NCBI GenBank assembly: GCA_002479645.1
Contig: DLOO01000051.1
Coordinates: 37,881-50,172 of the forward strand
Direction of reading: 5' to 3'
DNA: 12,292 nucleotides
Source of the DNA: Lachnoclostridium sp. UBA7482
GTDB lineage: Bacteria > Bacillota > Clostridia > Lachnospirales > Lachnospiraceae
The notes under the pieces are model-generated. The model was not told the DNA's origin. It did not search any database and was given only the letters and a program-made list of their open reading frames with translations. Positions 1 through 9,782 of this stretch are shown here, piece by piece. Positions within the stretch are counted from its first letter, which is position 1. The number at the start of each line of letters is the position of its first letter. A program made the position numbers and the translations under genes.

Positions 1-37
1 GCATCCGCACAGGTCGTGACAGAAAATGAAAATTCTT

Positions 38-66
38 TTGCAAGAGAGGACAAGTCATGTTATAAT
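38..66 (+). promoter_or_regulatory. Sigma-A type promoter for lepA-hemW
   Basis: TTGCAA at 38-43 matches the -35 consensus at four of six positions. After a 17-nt spacer comes a perfect TATAAT at 61-66, preceded by TGT at 58-60, which makes an extended -10. Transcription should start near 73, leaving a leader of about 34 nt before the lepA start codon. The segment 1-37 shows no recognisable gene; one frame is open from base 1 to a stop at 118-120 and the other two stop at 17-19 and 27-29, so the 3' end of an upstream gene cannot be assigned with confidence. No convincing terminator is visible ahead of the promoter. Confidence 0.75.
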
Positions 67-96
67 AAAATGATTTATTATGCACTTACCATTTTT

Positions 97-101
97 GGAG
101 G
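97..101 (+). promoter_or_regulatory. Ribosome binding site that fixes the lepA start
   Basis: GGAGG lies 5 nt before the ATG at 107. The open frame also has an ATG at 80, but nothing resembling a ribosome binding site precedes it and the nine extra residues do not look like LepA. The start at 107 gives the normal LepA N-terminus. Confidence 0.85.
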
Positions 102-106
102 AACTT

Positions 107-1924
107 ATGGCAGAATTTGACCGGAGCAAAATCAGAAATTTTTGTATTATTGCACATATTGACCACGGTAAGTCTACTTTGGCTGACCGTATTATCGAAA
201 AAACAGGCCTGCTTACCAGCCGCGAGATGCAGGCGCAGGTACTTGATAACATGGATTTGGAGCGCGAACGAGGCATTACCATTAAGGCACAGACCGTTCG
301 TACCGTATATAAGGCAAAAAACGGCGAGGAGTATGTATTTAACCTGATTGATACTCCCGGACATGTGGACTTTAATTATGAGGTTTCCCGAAGCCTTGCT
401 GCCTGCGAGGGCGCTGTTCTTGTTGTCGATGCGGCACAGGGAATTGAGGCGCAGACGCTGGCAAATGTTTATCTGGCGCTTGACCATAACCTTGAAATCA
501 TGCCGGTTCTCAACAAAATCGACCTTCCCAGTGCGGACCCCGAGCGTGTAATGAATGAGATTGAGGACGTAATCGGACTGGAGGCGCACGATGCTCCCCG
601 GATTTCCGCGAAAAGCGGTCTGAATGTTGACGAGGTTTTGGAGCAGATTATCGAAAAGATTCCGGCTCCGGGCGGAGATGCGCGAAATCCGCTGCAGGCG
701 TTAATTTTTGATAGTGTTTATGACCCGTATAAAGGCGTTATTATCTTTTGCCGTATTATGGAGGGCTCCATCAGCACCGAAACCCGGATTCGTATGATGG
801 CGACCGGTGCAGAGGCTGATGTTGTGGAAATCGGCACCTTCGGCCCCGGAAAATTCCTGCCGTGTAACGAGCTTTCTGCCGGTATGGTTGGTTATATTAC
901 TGCAAGCCTTAAGAATGTCAAGGAAACACAGGTCGGCGATACCGTAACGGACGCCAGACGCCCCGCACCGGAGGCGCTGGAAGGGTATAAGCAGGTTCAT
1001 CCGATGGTTTACTGTGGTATGTATCCCGCCGACGGCGCAAAATACCCGGATTTACGGGATGCACTGGAAAAGCTGCAGTTAAATGATGCAGCGCTTCAGT
1101 TTGAGCCGGAAACATCAATTGCGCTGGGATTTGGTTTCCGCTGCGGGTTCCTAGGACTTCTTCACTTGGAGATTATTCAGGAAAGACTGGAACGTGAGTA
1201 CGATTTGGATCTCGTGACTACCGCTCCGAGCGTTATTTATCATGTTTATAAGACCGACGGGACGATGCTCGAGGTGACAAATCCTTCAAATTTGCCGGAT
1301 CCGTCGGAAATCGAGCATATGGAAGAACCGATTGTCGGCGCCGAGATTATGGTTACGACTGAATTTGTCGGAGCAATCATGAAGCTTTGCCAGGAACGAC
1401 GCGGTGTATACCTCGGTATGGAATACATGGAAGAGACGCGCGCATTGTTAAAGTATGACCTGCCGTTGAATGAAATCATCTACGATTTCTTCGATGCATT
1501 AAAGTCCCGTTCCAAGGGCTACGCTTCCTTTGATTATGATTTGAAAGGCTATCAGGTTTCTGAACTTGTGAAACTGGATATTCTTATCAATAGAGAGGAA
1601 GTGGATGCCTTATCATTCATTGTACATGCGGAGACGGCTTACGAGCGCGGACGCAGGATGTGCGAACGCTTGAAGGATGAGATTCCGCGTCAGCTTTTTG
1701 AGATTCCGATTCAGGCAGCGATCGGAAGCAAGATTATTGCCCGTGAAACCGTAAAGGCGATGCGTAAGGACGTTCTTGCAAAGTGTTACGGCGGTGATAT
1801 TACCCGTAAGAAGAAGCTTCTGGAAAAACAGAAGGAAGGCAAGAAGCGTATGCGTCAGGTCGGCAATGTAGAAATTCCGCAGAAGGCATTTATGAGCGTT
1901 CTGAAGCTGGATAATGAGGATTAA
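107..1924 (+). CDS. lepA: Elongation factor 4 (LepA), ribosomal GTPase
   Basis: Cytoplasmic translational GTPase that acts on the 70S ribosome; the family is linked to back-translocation, rescue of stalled ribosomes and efficient initiation. The 605-residue product has the usual LepA length. Visible GTPase motifs are G1 AHIDHGKST at residues 16-24, RGITIKAQ at 55-62, G3 DTPGH at 82-86 with the histidine needed for GTP hydrolysis, and G4 NKID at 136-139, followed by an SAKSG G5 motif. EF-G-like domains II, III and V follow, then the LepA-specific C-terminal domain with [17 protein letters not shown]. There is no EF-G domain IV, which separates it from FusA. It shares a promoter with hemW, which starts 2 nt after its stop, a pairing common in Firmicutes. 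Nothing is unusual in the protein; the assignment is very secure. Confidence 0.98.
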   Translation: MAEFDRSKIRNFCIIAHIDHGKSTLADRIIEKTGLLTSREMQAQVLDNMDLERERGITIKAQTVRTVYKAKNGEEYVFNLIDTPGHVDFNYEVSRSLAACEGAVLVVDAAQGIEAQTLANVYLALDHNLEIMPVLNKIDLPSADPERVMNEIEDVIGLEAHDAPRISAKSGLNVDEVLEQIIEKIPAPGGDARNPLQALIFDSVYDPYKGVIIFCRIMEGSISTETRIRMMATGAEADVVEIGTFGPGKFLPCNELSAGMVGYITASLKNVKETQVGDTVTDARRPAPEALEGYKQVHPMVYCGMYPADGAKYPDLRDALEKLQLNDAALQFEPETSIALGFGFRCGFLGLLHLEIIQERLEREYDLDLVTTAPSVIYHVYKTDGTMLEVTNPSNLPDPSEIEHMEEPIVGAEIMVTTEFVGAIMKLCQERRGVYLGMEYMEETRALLKYDLPLNEIIYDFFDALKSRSKGYASFDYDLKGYQVSELVKLDILINREEVDALSFIVHAETAYERGRRMCERLKDEIPRQLFEIPIQAAIGSKIIARETVKAMRKDVLAKCYGGDITRKKKLLEKQKEGKKRMRQVGNVEIPQKAFMSVLKLDNED

Positions 1925-1926
1925 GT

Positions 1927-3066
1927 ATGGAACTGTATCTGCACATTCCTTTTTGTGTGCGAAAATGTAAGTATTGTGATTTTCTGTCTTTTCCGATGGA
2001 AAATGAAACGATGGGAGCGTATGGAAATGCGCTCCTTCGTGATGTAAAAAAAGCCTCCGCGCAATATAGTGAAGAGAAAATTACGAGTATTTTCTTTGGA
2101 GGAGGAACCCCGTCGCTCCTGCCCGCGGAGGCAATTCCGACCCTGCTTTCGTCAATTCGGGACGGATTTGTTCTGACAAACGACTGTGAAGTTACCGTGG
2201 AATGCAATCCGGGCACATTGACCGAAGAAAAACTGCAGGCGTTTTATGCAGCCGGAGTAAACCGTATCAGCATGGGAGTACAGTCTGCGGACGACGGAGA
2301 ACTAAGGACGCTCGGGCGAATTCATACGTTCGCGGAAGCAGTGGAAAATTTTCATCTGGCGCGTAAAGTGGGATTTGACAATATCAGCGTTGATGTGATG
2401 ATGGCGCTTCCGGGGCAAACTCCGGCTTCCTATAAAGAAACGCTTGAGAGGATTATTGCACTGGCGCCGGAGCACATTTCCGCTTACGATTTGATTGTTG
2501 AAGAGGGAACCTGCTTTTATGATTGGTATGAGCGTGAGCCGGAGGCATTTCCGACAGAGGAATGTTCCTGCGAGATGTACCGTATGACGCAGCGGGAACT
2601 TACAAAAGCAGGATATGAGCAGTACGAGATTTCCAATTATGCGAAGCCGGGACGCCGCAGCAGACACAATTACGGTTATTGGAGCAATGTTCCGTACCTT
2701 GGACTCGGACTCGGCGCCAGCTCTTATATCGGAAATCGAAGATTTCGCAATACCGACGATTTGAAACAGTATTTGCAGGGTAATCTGTATATTGAGGATA
2801 CCATACTGTCTGAACGGGACATGCAGGAAGAATTTTTTATTCTCGGACTCAGACGGCGAGAGGGGATTACAGAAGATGCGTTTGTGAAACGATTTTCGGC
2901 AGATACCTATTCTGTTTATGAGAAAGTGCTTTGCGAGAAGGAAAAGCAAGGGCTTGTTGAAAAAACAAAAGGCGGGTACCGCTTATCGGAGGAAGGCATT
3001 TTACTTTCCAATACCGTATTTGTTGCGTTAATGGATGCTGAAAAAGAAAATAAGGAAAAAATGTGA
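1927..3066 (+). CDS. hemW: Radical SAM heme chaperone HemW
   Basis: HemW-family radical SAM protein of 379 residues. The family binds heme and a [4Fe-4S] cluster and is thought to deliver heme to respiratory enzymes; it was long misnamed oxygen-independent coproporphyrinogen III oxidase. The cluster motif is CxxxCxxC at C10, C14 and C17, followed directly by DF, so the extra cysteine of true HemN (CxxxCxxCxC) is absent. GGGTPS at residues 58-63 fits the SAM-binding glycine motif, HNYGYW at 247-252 and the following YLGLGLGASSY are typical of the HemW group, and a C-terminal winged-helix-like region follows. GAGGA at 1916-1920, inside the end of lepA, serves as ribosome binding site; the genes are separated by 2 nt and are probably translationally coupled. 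If the host is a strict anaerobe with little heme metabolism, the physiological client is unclear. Confidence 0.93.
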   Translation: MELYLHIPFCVRKCKYCDFLSFPMENETMGAYGNALLRDVKKASAQYSEEKITSIFFGGGTPSLLPAEAIPTLLSSIRDGFVLTNDCEVTVECNPGTLTEEKLQAFYAAGVNRISMGVQSADDGELRTLGRIHTFAEAVENFHLARKVGFDNISVDVMMALPGQTPASYKETLERIIALAPEHISAYDLIVEEGTCFYDWYEREPEAFPTEECSCEMYRMTQRELTKAGYEQYEISNYAKPGRRSRHNYGYWSNVPYLGLGLGASSYIGNRRFRNTDDLKQYLQGNLYIEDTILSERDMQEEFFILGLRRREGITEDAFVKRFSADTYSVYEKVLCEKEKQGLVEKTKGGYRLSEEGILLSNTVFVALMDAEKENKEKM

Positions 3067-3072
3067 AATTTT

Positions 3073-3125
3073 ACATCTGAGTAGTTGACAAATTCGTGTG
3101 ACAGTGGTATCTTAAGGTCAGATGT
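3073..3125. repeat. Inverted repeat flanking the hrcA promoter
   Basis: ACATCTGA at 3073-3080 and its exact reverse complement TCAGATGT at 3118-3125 bracket the -35 and -10 elements of the hrcA promoter; the right arm covers the expected transcription start and shares its last base with CIRCE. The arms are 37 nt apart, about four helical turns between centres. It may be a second operator pair or a coincidence; no known regulator motif is recognised. Confidence 0.35.
3085..3113 (+). promoter_or_regulatory. Sigma-A type promoter of the hrcA heat-shock operon
   Basis: A perfect TTGACA at 3085-3090, a 17-nt spacer and TATCTT at 3108-3113 (four of six -10 positions) preceded by TGG form a good vegetative promoter. 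Transcription should begin near 3120, just ahead of the CIRCE element, which is the standard arrangement for HrcA repression: vegetative RNA polymerase held back by a repressor, with no heat-shock sigma factor needed. Confidence 0.85.
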
Positions 3126-3151
3126 TAGCACTCAATAAAATCGAGTGCTAA
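3125..3151. promoter_or_regulatory. CIRCE operator (HrcA binding site)
   Basis: TTAGCACTC at 3125-3133, a 9-nt spacer, then GAGTGCTAA at 3143-3151: a perfect match to the CIRCE consensus in both arms. It lies between the transcription start and the hrcA ribosome binding site, so it is both operator DNA and part of the mRNA leader, where in other bacteria it can also affect transcript stability. It predicts autoregulation of hrcA and heat or unfolded-protein induction of the downstream genes. Confidence 0.97.
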
Positions 3152-3158
3152 TAAGAGA

Positions 3159-3163
3159 GGAGG
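3159..3163 (+). promoter_or_regulatory. Ribosome binding site that fixes the hrcA GTG start
   Basis: GGAGG lies 5 nt before GTG at 3169. The open frame extends back to another GTG at 3145, but that codon sits inside the right arm of CIRCE and has no ribosome binding site, so the longer version (eight extra residues) is rejected. Confidence 0.85.
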
Positions 3164-3168
3164 AACCG

Positions 3169-4185
3169 GTGGAGTTAAGTGAACGAAAACTGAAAATACT
3201 TCAGGCCATTATTCGCAACTATTTAGAAACAGGCGAACCGGTTGGCTCTCGAACGATTTCCAAATATACCGATTTGAATCTTAGTTCCGCAACGATTCGA
3301 AACGAAATGTCGGATTTGGAAGAGCTTGGATTGATTATCCAACCGCATACCTCTGCGGGACGCATTCCTTCGGATCAGGGATATCGCTTATACGTAGATA
3401 TGTTAATGAAGGAACGTCAGGAGGAGATGGATCAGCTGCAGGTGGAGCTGAGCGCCAAGTCGCAAAAGCTTGACATTATCTTAAAGGAAGCAGCGAAGAT
3501 TCTTGCGGCCAATACGAATTACGCTTCGTTGATTACCAGTCCTCAGTATCGTTCAAGGAAACTTAAGTTCCTTCAGATTACACAGGTGGATGAGGAAAAT
3601 CTTTTGGCGATTATTGTTTTGGAAGGCAATATCGTAAAGAATAAGATGATTCCGATTTCCCAGACGGTCGATGCGGATGTGATTCTTCGACTGAATCTGC
3701 TTCTGAATTCGTCGCTGCAGGGACTGGATCTTAAGGAAATCAATTTGGGAATTATCCAGAAGCTGAAAGCAGATTCTTTCGGATATGCTGCATTGATCAG
3801 CAGCATTCTGGATGCGGTTGCTGCAACGCTTGAAGAGGAAGAAGTTCAGACTTATACGAGCGGCACGACCAATATTTTCAAATATCCGGAATTAAACGAT
3901 TCCGAGAAAGCAAGCAATTTGCTGTATGCATTGGAAGAAAAGAAGCAGTTGACGGAGCTGATGTACAGCGAAGGAGACAGTGAGCGGGGCATTCAGGTTT
4001 ATATCGGTAACGAATCACCGTTAGAGGCAACAAAAGATTGTTCCGTTGTAACCGCGACTTACCACATGGAAGACGGTGTCTATGGCAAAATCGGTATTAT
4101 CGGACCGAGACGAATGGATTACGAGAAGGTGGTTGAAGCCTTGCAGAATCTCATGCGTGAGCTCGATGATATCCTGAAAAAATAA
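3169..4185 (+). CDS. hrcA: Heat-inducible transcription repressor HrcA
   Basis: Dimeric repressor that binds CIRCE and shuts down the class I chaperone operon(s); in B. subtilis its activity depends on the GroE chaperonin, which makes it a sensor of free chaperone. The 338-residue product has the normal family length. The N-terminus (ELSERKLKILQAI) carries the winged helix-turn-helix, including GEPVGSRTIS near residues 22-31 and SSATIRNEMSDLEELG near 39-54, followed by the conserved PHTSAGRIPSDQGYR block near 59-73. A GAF-like domain and dimerisation region fill the rest. A GTG start is chosen because it has a well-placed GGAGG and gives the family N-terminus. It is the first gene of the operon and starts 17 nt after the perfect CIRCE site, so it represses itself. 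The grpE start follows after 24 nt. Confidence 0.97.
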   Translation: MELSERKLKILQAIIRNYLETGEPVGSRTISKYTDLNLSSATIRNEMSDLEELGLIIQPHTSAGRIPSDQGYRLYVDMLMKERQEEMDQLQVELSAKSQKLDIILKEAAKILAANTNYASLITSPQYRSRKLKFLQITQVDEENLLAIIVLEGNIVKNKMIPISQTVDADVILRLNLLLNSSLQGLDLKEINLGIIQKLKADSFGYAALISSILDAVAATLEEEEVQTYTSGTTNIFKYPELNDSEKASNLLYALEEKKQLTELMYSEGDSERGIQVYIGNESPLEATKDCSVVTATYHMEDGVYGKIGIIGPRRMDYEKVVEALQNLMRELDDILKK

Positions 4186-4209
4186 ACAGAAGCGGCATGG
4201 AGGAAAATA

Positions 4210-4788
4210 ATGGATAACAACAATCCTGAAATCAACCCGGACGAGGTAACGCAGGAAGTAAGTGCGGAAGAAACCGTACAGGCAGAGGAAACTGCGGATA
4301 CAAAGGCGGATAAGAAAGAAAAGAAGAAAAAAGACAAGAAAGAAAAGAAGGATAAGAGAGACGAGCAAATCGCCGAGCTTCAGGACCGTGTGCTTCGCCA
4401 GCAGGCCGAATTTGTGAATTTCCGTAATCGTACCGAGAAGGAAAAAGCACAGATGTTTGAGGTCGGAGCCAGGAGCATTCTGGAGAAGATCCTTCCGGTA
4501 GTCGATAATTTTGAACGCGGGATGTCAACTCTGACCGAAGAACAAAAGCAGGAACCCTTTGCACAGGGTATGGATAAAATTTATAAGCAGATGATGCAGA
4601 CATTGACTGATTTAGGGGTGACGCCGATGGATGCAGCAGGCAAGGAATTTAATCCGGAGCTTCACAATGCAGTCATGCATGTGGAGGATGATTCCTTCGG
4701 GGAAAACATCGTAGCAGAGGAACTGCAGAAAGGTTACCTGTACCGTGACACTGTTTTAAGACACAGCATGGTAAAGGTAGCGAATTAA
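4210..4788 (+). CDS. grpE: Nucleotide exchange factor GrpE
   Basis: Dimeric cochaperone that releases ADP from DnaK and so resets the Hsp70 cycle in the cytoplasm. The 192 residues comprise an acidic, disordered start (1-30), a striking lysine-rich stretch at 31-50, a long coiled coil from about 51 to 90 (QIAELQDRVLRQQAEFVNFR), a helical part with LPVVDNFERGM near 95-105, and the C-terminal beta domain that contacts the DnaK ATPase lobe (FNPELHNAVMHV and GYLYRDTVLRHSMVKV). The last block is the family signature. GGAGG at 4199-4203 precedes the ATG by 6 nt. It sits in the canonical place between hrcA and dnaK; the following 92-nt gap has no clear hairpin or promoter. The lysine tract is the only noteworthy deviation and is low complexity rather than a domain. 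Confidence 0.97.
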   Translation: MDNNNPEINPDEVTQEVSAEETVQAEETADTKADKKEKKKKDKKEKKDKRDEQIAELQDRVLRQQAEFVNFRNRTEKEKAQMFEVGARSILEKILPVVDNFERGMSTLTEEQKQEPFAQGMDKIYKQMMQTLTDLGVTPMDAAGKEFNPELHNAVMHVEDDSFGENIVAEELQKGYLYRDTVLRHSMVKVAN

Positions 4789-4820
4789 CAACGCATCTAA
4801 GATGAAAATCAGGATGATAG

Positions 4821-6740
<1,920 letters not shown>

Positions 6741-6744
6741 TTCT

Positions 6745-6790
6745 ATCACGAATTTGCGGGGCTGGCTTTTGGGTCAGCTCCTTTCGTGGT
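6745..6790 (+). promoter_or_regulatory. Intercistronic stem-loop between dnaK and dnaJ
   Basis: A two-part hairpin fills the dnaK-dnaJ gap. The outer stem pairs ATCACGAA (6745-6752) with TTCGTGGT (6783-6790), eight pairs with one T-G wobble. The inner stem pairs GGGGCTG (6758-6764) with CAGCTCC (6775-6781), seven pairs with one G-T wobble, closing a 10-nt loop; the internal loop is 5 nt on one side and 1 nt on the other. It is followed by TTTATTT, not a proper T-run, so a full terminator is unlikely. A partial terminator or a 3' stabiliser for a dnaK-ending message is the likely role. Confidence 0.6.
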
Positions 6791-6820
6791 TTATTTGAAA
6801 GGTATAGCAGGTAGGAAATC

Positions 6821-7954
6821 ATGAGCGATAAGAGAGATTATTATGAGGTGCTCGGCGTCAGCAAAACAGCTACCGATGATGACCTGAAAAAGGCATATCG
6901 TAAGCTTGCAAAGCAGTATCATCCGGATACCAACCCCGGAGATAAAGAGGCTGAGGCAAAGTTTAAGGAAGCCAGTGAAGCATATTCTGTTCTCAGCGAT
7001 GCAAATAAGCGTGCCCAGTATGACCGTTTCGGACATGCTGCATTTGAACAGGGCGGCGGCGCCGGTGGCTTCGACTTTAACGGAGATATCAATGATATCT
7101 TTGATATGTTTGGTTTCGGGGATATGTTTGGCGGCGGAAGAGCACGAAGCAACAACGGCCCCAGAAGCGGAGCAAGCGTACGTACATCGATTCGTATTAC
7201 CTTTGAAGAGGCAGTATTTGGTTGTGAAAAGGAACTGGAACTGAATATTAAAGACCCTTGTACAACCTGCGGCGGTTCCGGTGCGAAACCCGGAACAAGC
7301 CCGGAAACCTGTACCAAATGTAAGGGAACCGGTTCCATCATCTTTACACAGCAGTCTTTCCTTGGTATGATTCAAAATCAGAAGACCTGTCCGGATTGTA
7401 AGGGAACCGGTAAGATTATCAAAGAAAAATGCCGTGACTGCTATGGAACCGGCTATGTTACCACCCGTAAGAACGTTAAGGTTAGTGTTCCGGCCGGTAT
7501 TGACGAAGGGCAGAAGGTACGTATCCGTGATCTTGGCGAGCCGGGAATCAACGGTGGGGAAAGAGGAAGTCTGCTGGTTGAGGTTCATATCAGCCGTCAT
7601 CCGTTTTTGCAGCGTGCGGACTTTGACCTGTATTCCACAGCTCCGATTACCTATGCGCAGGCTGCGCTCGGCGGCGAGGTACGCATTTCCACAATTGACG
7701 GAGACGTTATGTATGATTTGAAGCCCGGTACACAGACCGATACGAAGATTCGGCTTCGAGGAAAGGGTGTTCCGTATCTGAATCATCCGAATTCCCGCGG
7801 CGATCATTATGTAACGCTGGTTGTTCAGGTTCCGACGCACATGACAAACGAGCAGAAAGATTTGCTTCGCAAGTACGATGATGCAATGAATGGTAAAAAG
7901 CCTGACGGGGAACCGGAAAAAGAAAGAAAAAAGGGCAAACTTTTTGGAAAATAA
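6821..7954 (+). CDS. dnaJ: Chaperone protein DnaJ (Hsp40, type I)
   Basis: Cochaperone that delivers unfolded clients to DnaK and stimulates ATP hydrolysis. The 377-residue protein has every part of a type I DnaJ: J-domain at about 5-70 with the essential HPD at 34-36, a Gly/Phe-rich region at about 77-106, four CxxCxGxG zinc repeats (C147/C150, C164/C167, C190/C193, C204/C207) forming two zinc sites, and two beta-barrel client-binding domains to about 340. The C-terminus is a short lysine-rich tail ([15 protein letters not shown]). AGG at 6813-6815, 5 nt before the ATG, is a weaker ribosome binding site than that of dnaK. The 80-nt gap from dnaK carries a long hairpin, and prmA follows after 19 nt. 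All functional residues are present and the call is secure. Confidence 0.98.
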   Translation: MSDKRDYYEVLGVSKTATDDDLKKAYRKLAKQYHPDTNPGDKEAEAKFKEASEAYSVLSDANKRAQYDRFGHAAFEQGGGAGGFDFNGDINDIFDMFGFGDMFGGGRARSNNGPRSGASVRTSIRITFEEAVFGCEKELELNIKDPCTTCGGSGAKPGTSPETCTKCKGTGSIIFTQQSFLGMIQNQKTCPDCKGTGKIIKEKCRDCYGTGYVTTRKNVKVSVPAGIDEGQKVRIRDLGEPGINGGERGSLLVEVHISRHPFLQRADFDLYSTAPITYAQAALGGEVRISTIDGDVMYDLKPGTQTDTKIRLRGKGVPYLNHPNSRGDHYVTLVVQVPTHMTNEQKDLLRKYDDAMNGKKPDGEPEKERKKGKLFGK

Positions 7955-7973
7955 AACAAATTGAGGATATAGT

Positions 7974-8966
7974 ATGAAGTGGAAAAGCATCAGCATTCGG
8001 ACAACGCGGGAAGCAGAGGATATTGTAAGCAGTATTTTGTGCGGTCTTGGATTTAACGGGATAGAGATTAAGGATTCGGCACAGTTATCGGAGGAAGACC
8101 GAAAGAAGATGTTTATCGATTTTCTTCCGGATGTGGATGAAAGTGATCTGTCCGCAACGATAACCTGTTACCTTAATTTTGACAAGTCTGAGGAAGAAGC
8201 CATTCGTGCAATCATGGACGAAAAGGAGTTTTACGGAGATATTGTGGATTTTGGTGAATTCAAGATTACCGTTGACGAAACGGAGGATGTGGACTGGGTG
8301 AACAACTGGAAACAGTATTTTCACTCCTTCCGTGTGGACGATGAAATCGTAATCAAGCCCACCTGGGAAGATTCCTGTGATTTCAAAGACACGGATATGG
8401 TAATTGAGATTGATCCCGGAACCGCATTTGGAACCGGTGCGCACGAAACGACCAGACTGTGTATTTTGAATCTTAAAAAATACTTAAAACCCGGTGATTC
8501 CCTTCTTGATGTCGGCACCGGAAGCGGTATTCTTACCATTATCGGGCGTAAACTCGGTGCGGGACTTTGCAATGCAATCGACATTGATTCCGTTGCCGTA
8601 GAGGTAGCCAAGGAGAATACGGTAATTAACCATTTGCCGTTGTCCGGAGCAGATACTCCGCAGACGTCCGGCGAGGGCATTACGTATATCGGCGGGGACT
8701 TGATTTCTGACGCCGGGCTCCGCGCATCCTTCGGAAAGAATTGTTATCCGGTTGTTGTTGCGAATATTCTTGCGGATATTATTATTCCTTTGTCTGAGGT
8801 TGCAGGCGAGCTGTTGACGCCCGGCGGCATCTTTATCAGTTCCGGAATCATCAACACCAGAGAAGAGGAAGTTAAGAACAAGCTGATTGCAGAAGGATTT
8901 TCGATTGTGGAAATCTGCCGCCAGAAGGATTGGGTCAGCATTGTAGCAAAAGCACCGGAGGCTTAG
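7974..8966 (+). CDS. prmA: Ribosomal protein L11 methyltransferase PrmA
   Basis: SAM-dependent enzyme that methylates ribosomal protein L11 in the cytoplasm. The 330-residue product has an N-terminal L11-recognition domain (about 1-110), then the diagnostic block DPGTAFGTGAHETTRLC at 148-163, the SAM-binding glycine motif LLDVGTGSGILTI at 177-189 and the substrate-loop motif VANILADIIIPL at 262-273. It is slightly longer than Bacillus PrmA; a loop at about 222-238 rich in Ser, Gly and Thr seems to account for part of that. GAGGA at 7963-7967 precedes the ATG by 6 nt. The position directly after dnaJ and before rsmE matches the B. subtilis dnaK operon (yqeT), so cotranscription under HrcA control is likely. 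rsmE begins 2 nt after the stop. Confidence 0.96.
   Translation: MKWKSISIRTTREAEDIVSSILCGLGFNGIEIKDSAQLSEEDRKKMFIDFLPDVDESDLSATITCYLNFDKSEEEAIRAIMDEKEFYGDIVDFGEFKITVDETEDVDWVNNWKQYFHSFRVDDEIVIKPTWEDSCDFKDTDMVIEIDPGTAFGTGAHETTRLCILNLKKYLKPGDSLLDVGTGSGILTIIGRKLGAGLCNAIDIDSVAVEVAKENTVINHLPLSGADTPQTSGEGITYIGGDLISDAGLRASFGKNCYPVVVANILADIIIPLSEVAGELLTPGGIFISSGIINTREEEVKNKLIAEGFSIVEICRQKDWVSIVAKAPEA
8957..8961 (+). promoter_or_regulatory. Ribosome binding site that fixes the rsmE start
   Basis: GGAGG within the last codons of prmA lies 7 nt before ATG at 8969. The open frame extends upstream to a TTG at 8930 inside prmA, but that has no ribosome binding site and its 13 extra residues are not RsmE-like. 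Confidence 0.85.
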
Positions 8967-8968
8967 AT

Positions 8969-9742
8969 ATGTCGAAATTTTTCGTTCAGCGTTCGCAAAT
9001 TCTTGACGATTCCGTGGTTCTTGAGGGCGGCGATGTGAACCACATCCGAAATGTCCTGCGTATGCGTGTCGGCGAATCCATTGAGATTTGCGACGGGCAG
9101 GGGATGGATTACGGCTGTGTCGTACGCGAATACCGTGACCGGCAGGCAATTCTGGAGATTGTATCCCGTTATCCGACCGATGCAGAGCTTCCTGTCCGTC
9201 TTGTTTTGTACCAGGGACTTCCCAAGAAGGATAAGATGGAATTGATTATTCAGAAGGCCGTAGAGCTTGGTGCGGCGGAGATTGTCCCCGTTGCCTGCAA
9301 CCGTTCCGTTGTCAAACTGGAAGACGGCAAAAAAGAAGAAAAGAAGCGTGAGCGCTGGCAAATGATTGCCGAAGGTGCAGCCAAGCAGTCCGGGCGCGGG
9401 TTTGTTCCCGTGGTTGCTCCGGCAATGAGCTATAAAGATGCAATGAAGCGTGCGGCTGCCGAAGGACGCGTCCTGTTTCCTTATGAAAATGCGGATGGGA
9501 TGTCGGAAACGAAAACGGCGCTGCTGGATGCTGTAAAGGATGGAACGACGTCCATATTTATCGGTCCGGAAGGCGGTTTTGCCACGGAAGAGGCAGAGCT
9601 TGCCCAAAAAAGCGGCGGCAGGATAATCAGTCTGGGACGACGTATTTTGCGTACGGAAACTGCGGGACTTACAATTTTGGCCGCATTGATGTTATTGAGC
9701 GAATGCAAGCAAACCGGTGAGGATTCCTCTGCCGGGAAATAA
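8969..9742 (+). CDS. rsmE: 16S rRNA m3U1498 methyltransferase RsmE
   Basis: SPOUT-class (knotted) SAM-dependent methyltransferase that makes N3-methyluridine at 16S rRNA position 1498 in the decoding region of the 30S subunit. The 257 residues match the family length. An N-terminal PUA-like domain includes GGDVNHIRNVLRMRVGE at 20-36. The catalytic domain shows LPKKDKMELIIQKAVELGA at 84-102, FIGPEGGF at 197-204 and LGRRILRTETA at 222-232; the last two build the trefoil knot that binds SAM. The final 12 or so residues are a polar tail. Overlap of its ribosome binding site with the end of prmA and the 2-nt gap suggest translational coupling. It corresponds to yqeU in the B. subtilis dnaK operon; the next gene there (yqeV/mtaB) is replaced here by a sulfur-transfer pair. 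Confidence 0.96.
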   Translation: MSKFFVQRSQILDDSVVLEGGDVNHIRNVLRMRVGESIEICDGQGMDYGCVVREYRDRQAILEIVSRYPTDAELPVRLVLYQGLPKKDKMELIIQKAVELGAAEIVPVACNRSVVKLEDGKKEEKKRERWQMIAEGAAKQSGRGFVPVVAPAMSYKDAMKRAAAEGRVLFPYENADGMSETKTALLDAVKDGTTSIFIGPEGGFATEEAELAQKSGGRIISLGRRILRTETAGLTILAALMLLSECKQTGEDSSAGK

Positions 9743-9782
9743 GCAAAATTGCCTGCAATCCGGTTTTTGCGCTGCGTTGCAG
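9743..9782 (+). promoter_or_regulatory. Competing inverted repeats ahead of the cysteine desulfurase
   Basis: The 51-nt gap holds two overlapping possible folds. ATTGC (9748-9752) can pair with GCAAT (9755-9759), and GCAAA (9743-9747) with TTTGC (9766-9770), so both pairings nest in one structure that includes a TTTTT run at 9764-9768. Alternatively CTGCAA (9753-9758) pairs exactly with TTGCAG (9777-9782), directly next to the AAGGA ribosome binding site. The stems are short and no function is established. Confidence 0.3.

Noticed and set aside
1..60. 3' end of an upstream gene, such as spoIIP, often found before lepA in clostridia
   Set aside because: Only a few codons would be present in any frame that stops before the promoter, and none shows a recognisable C-terminus.
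3114..3130. Possible CtsR operator near the hrcA promoter because of GGTCA
   Set aside because: CtsR sites need a tandem GGTCAAA heptamer; only one imperfect partial match is present.
3145..3168. Upstream GTG start for hrcA, adding eight residues
   Set aside because: It lies inside the right arm of CIRCE and has no ribosome binding site; the GTG at 3169 has GGAGG 5 nt upstream and gives the family N-terminus.
4326..4336. A-rich run in grpE as a possible programmed frameshift site
   Set aside because: The phase reads G AAA AAA rather than the slippery A AAA AAG, no stimulatory hairpin follows, and the zero frame gives a complete normal GrpE.
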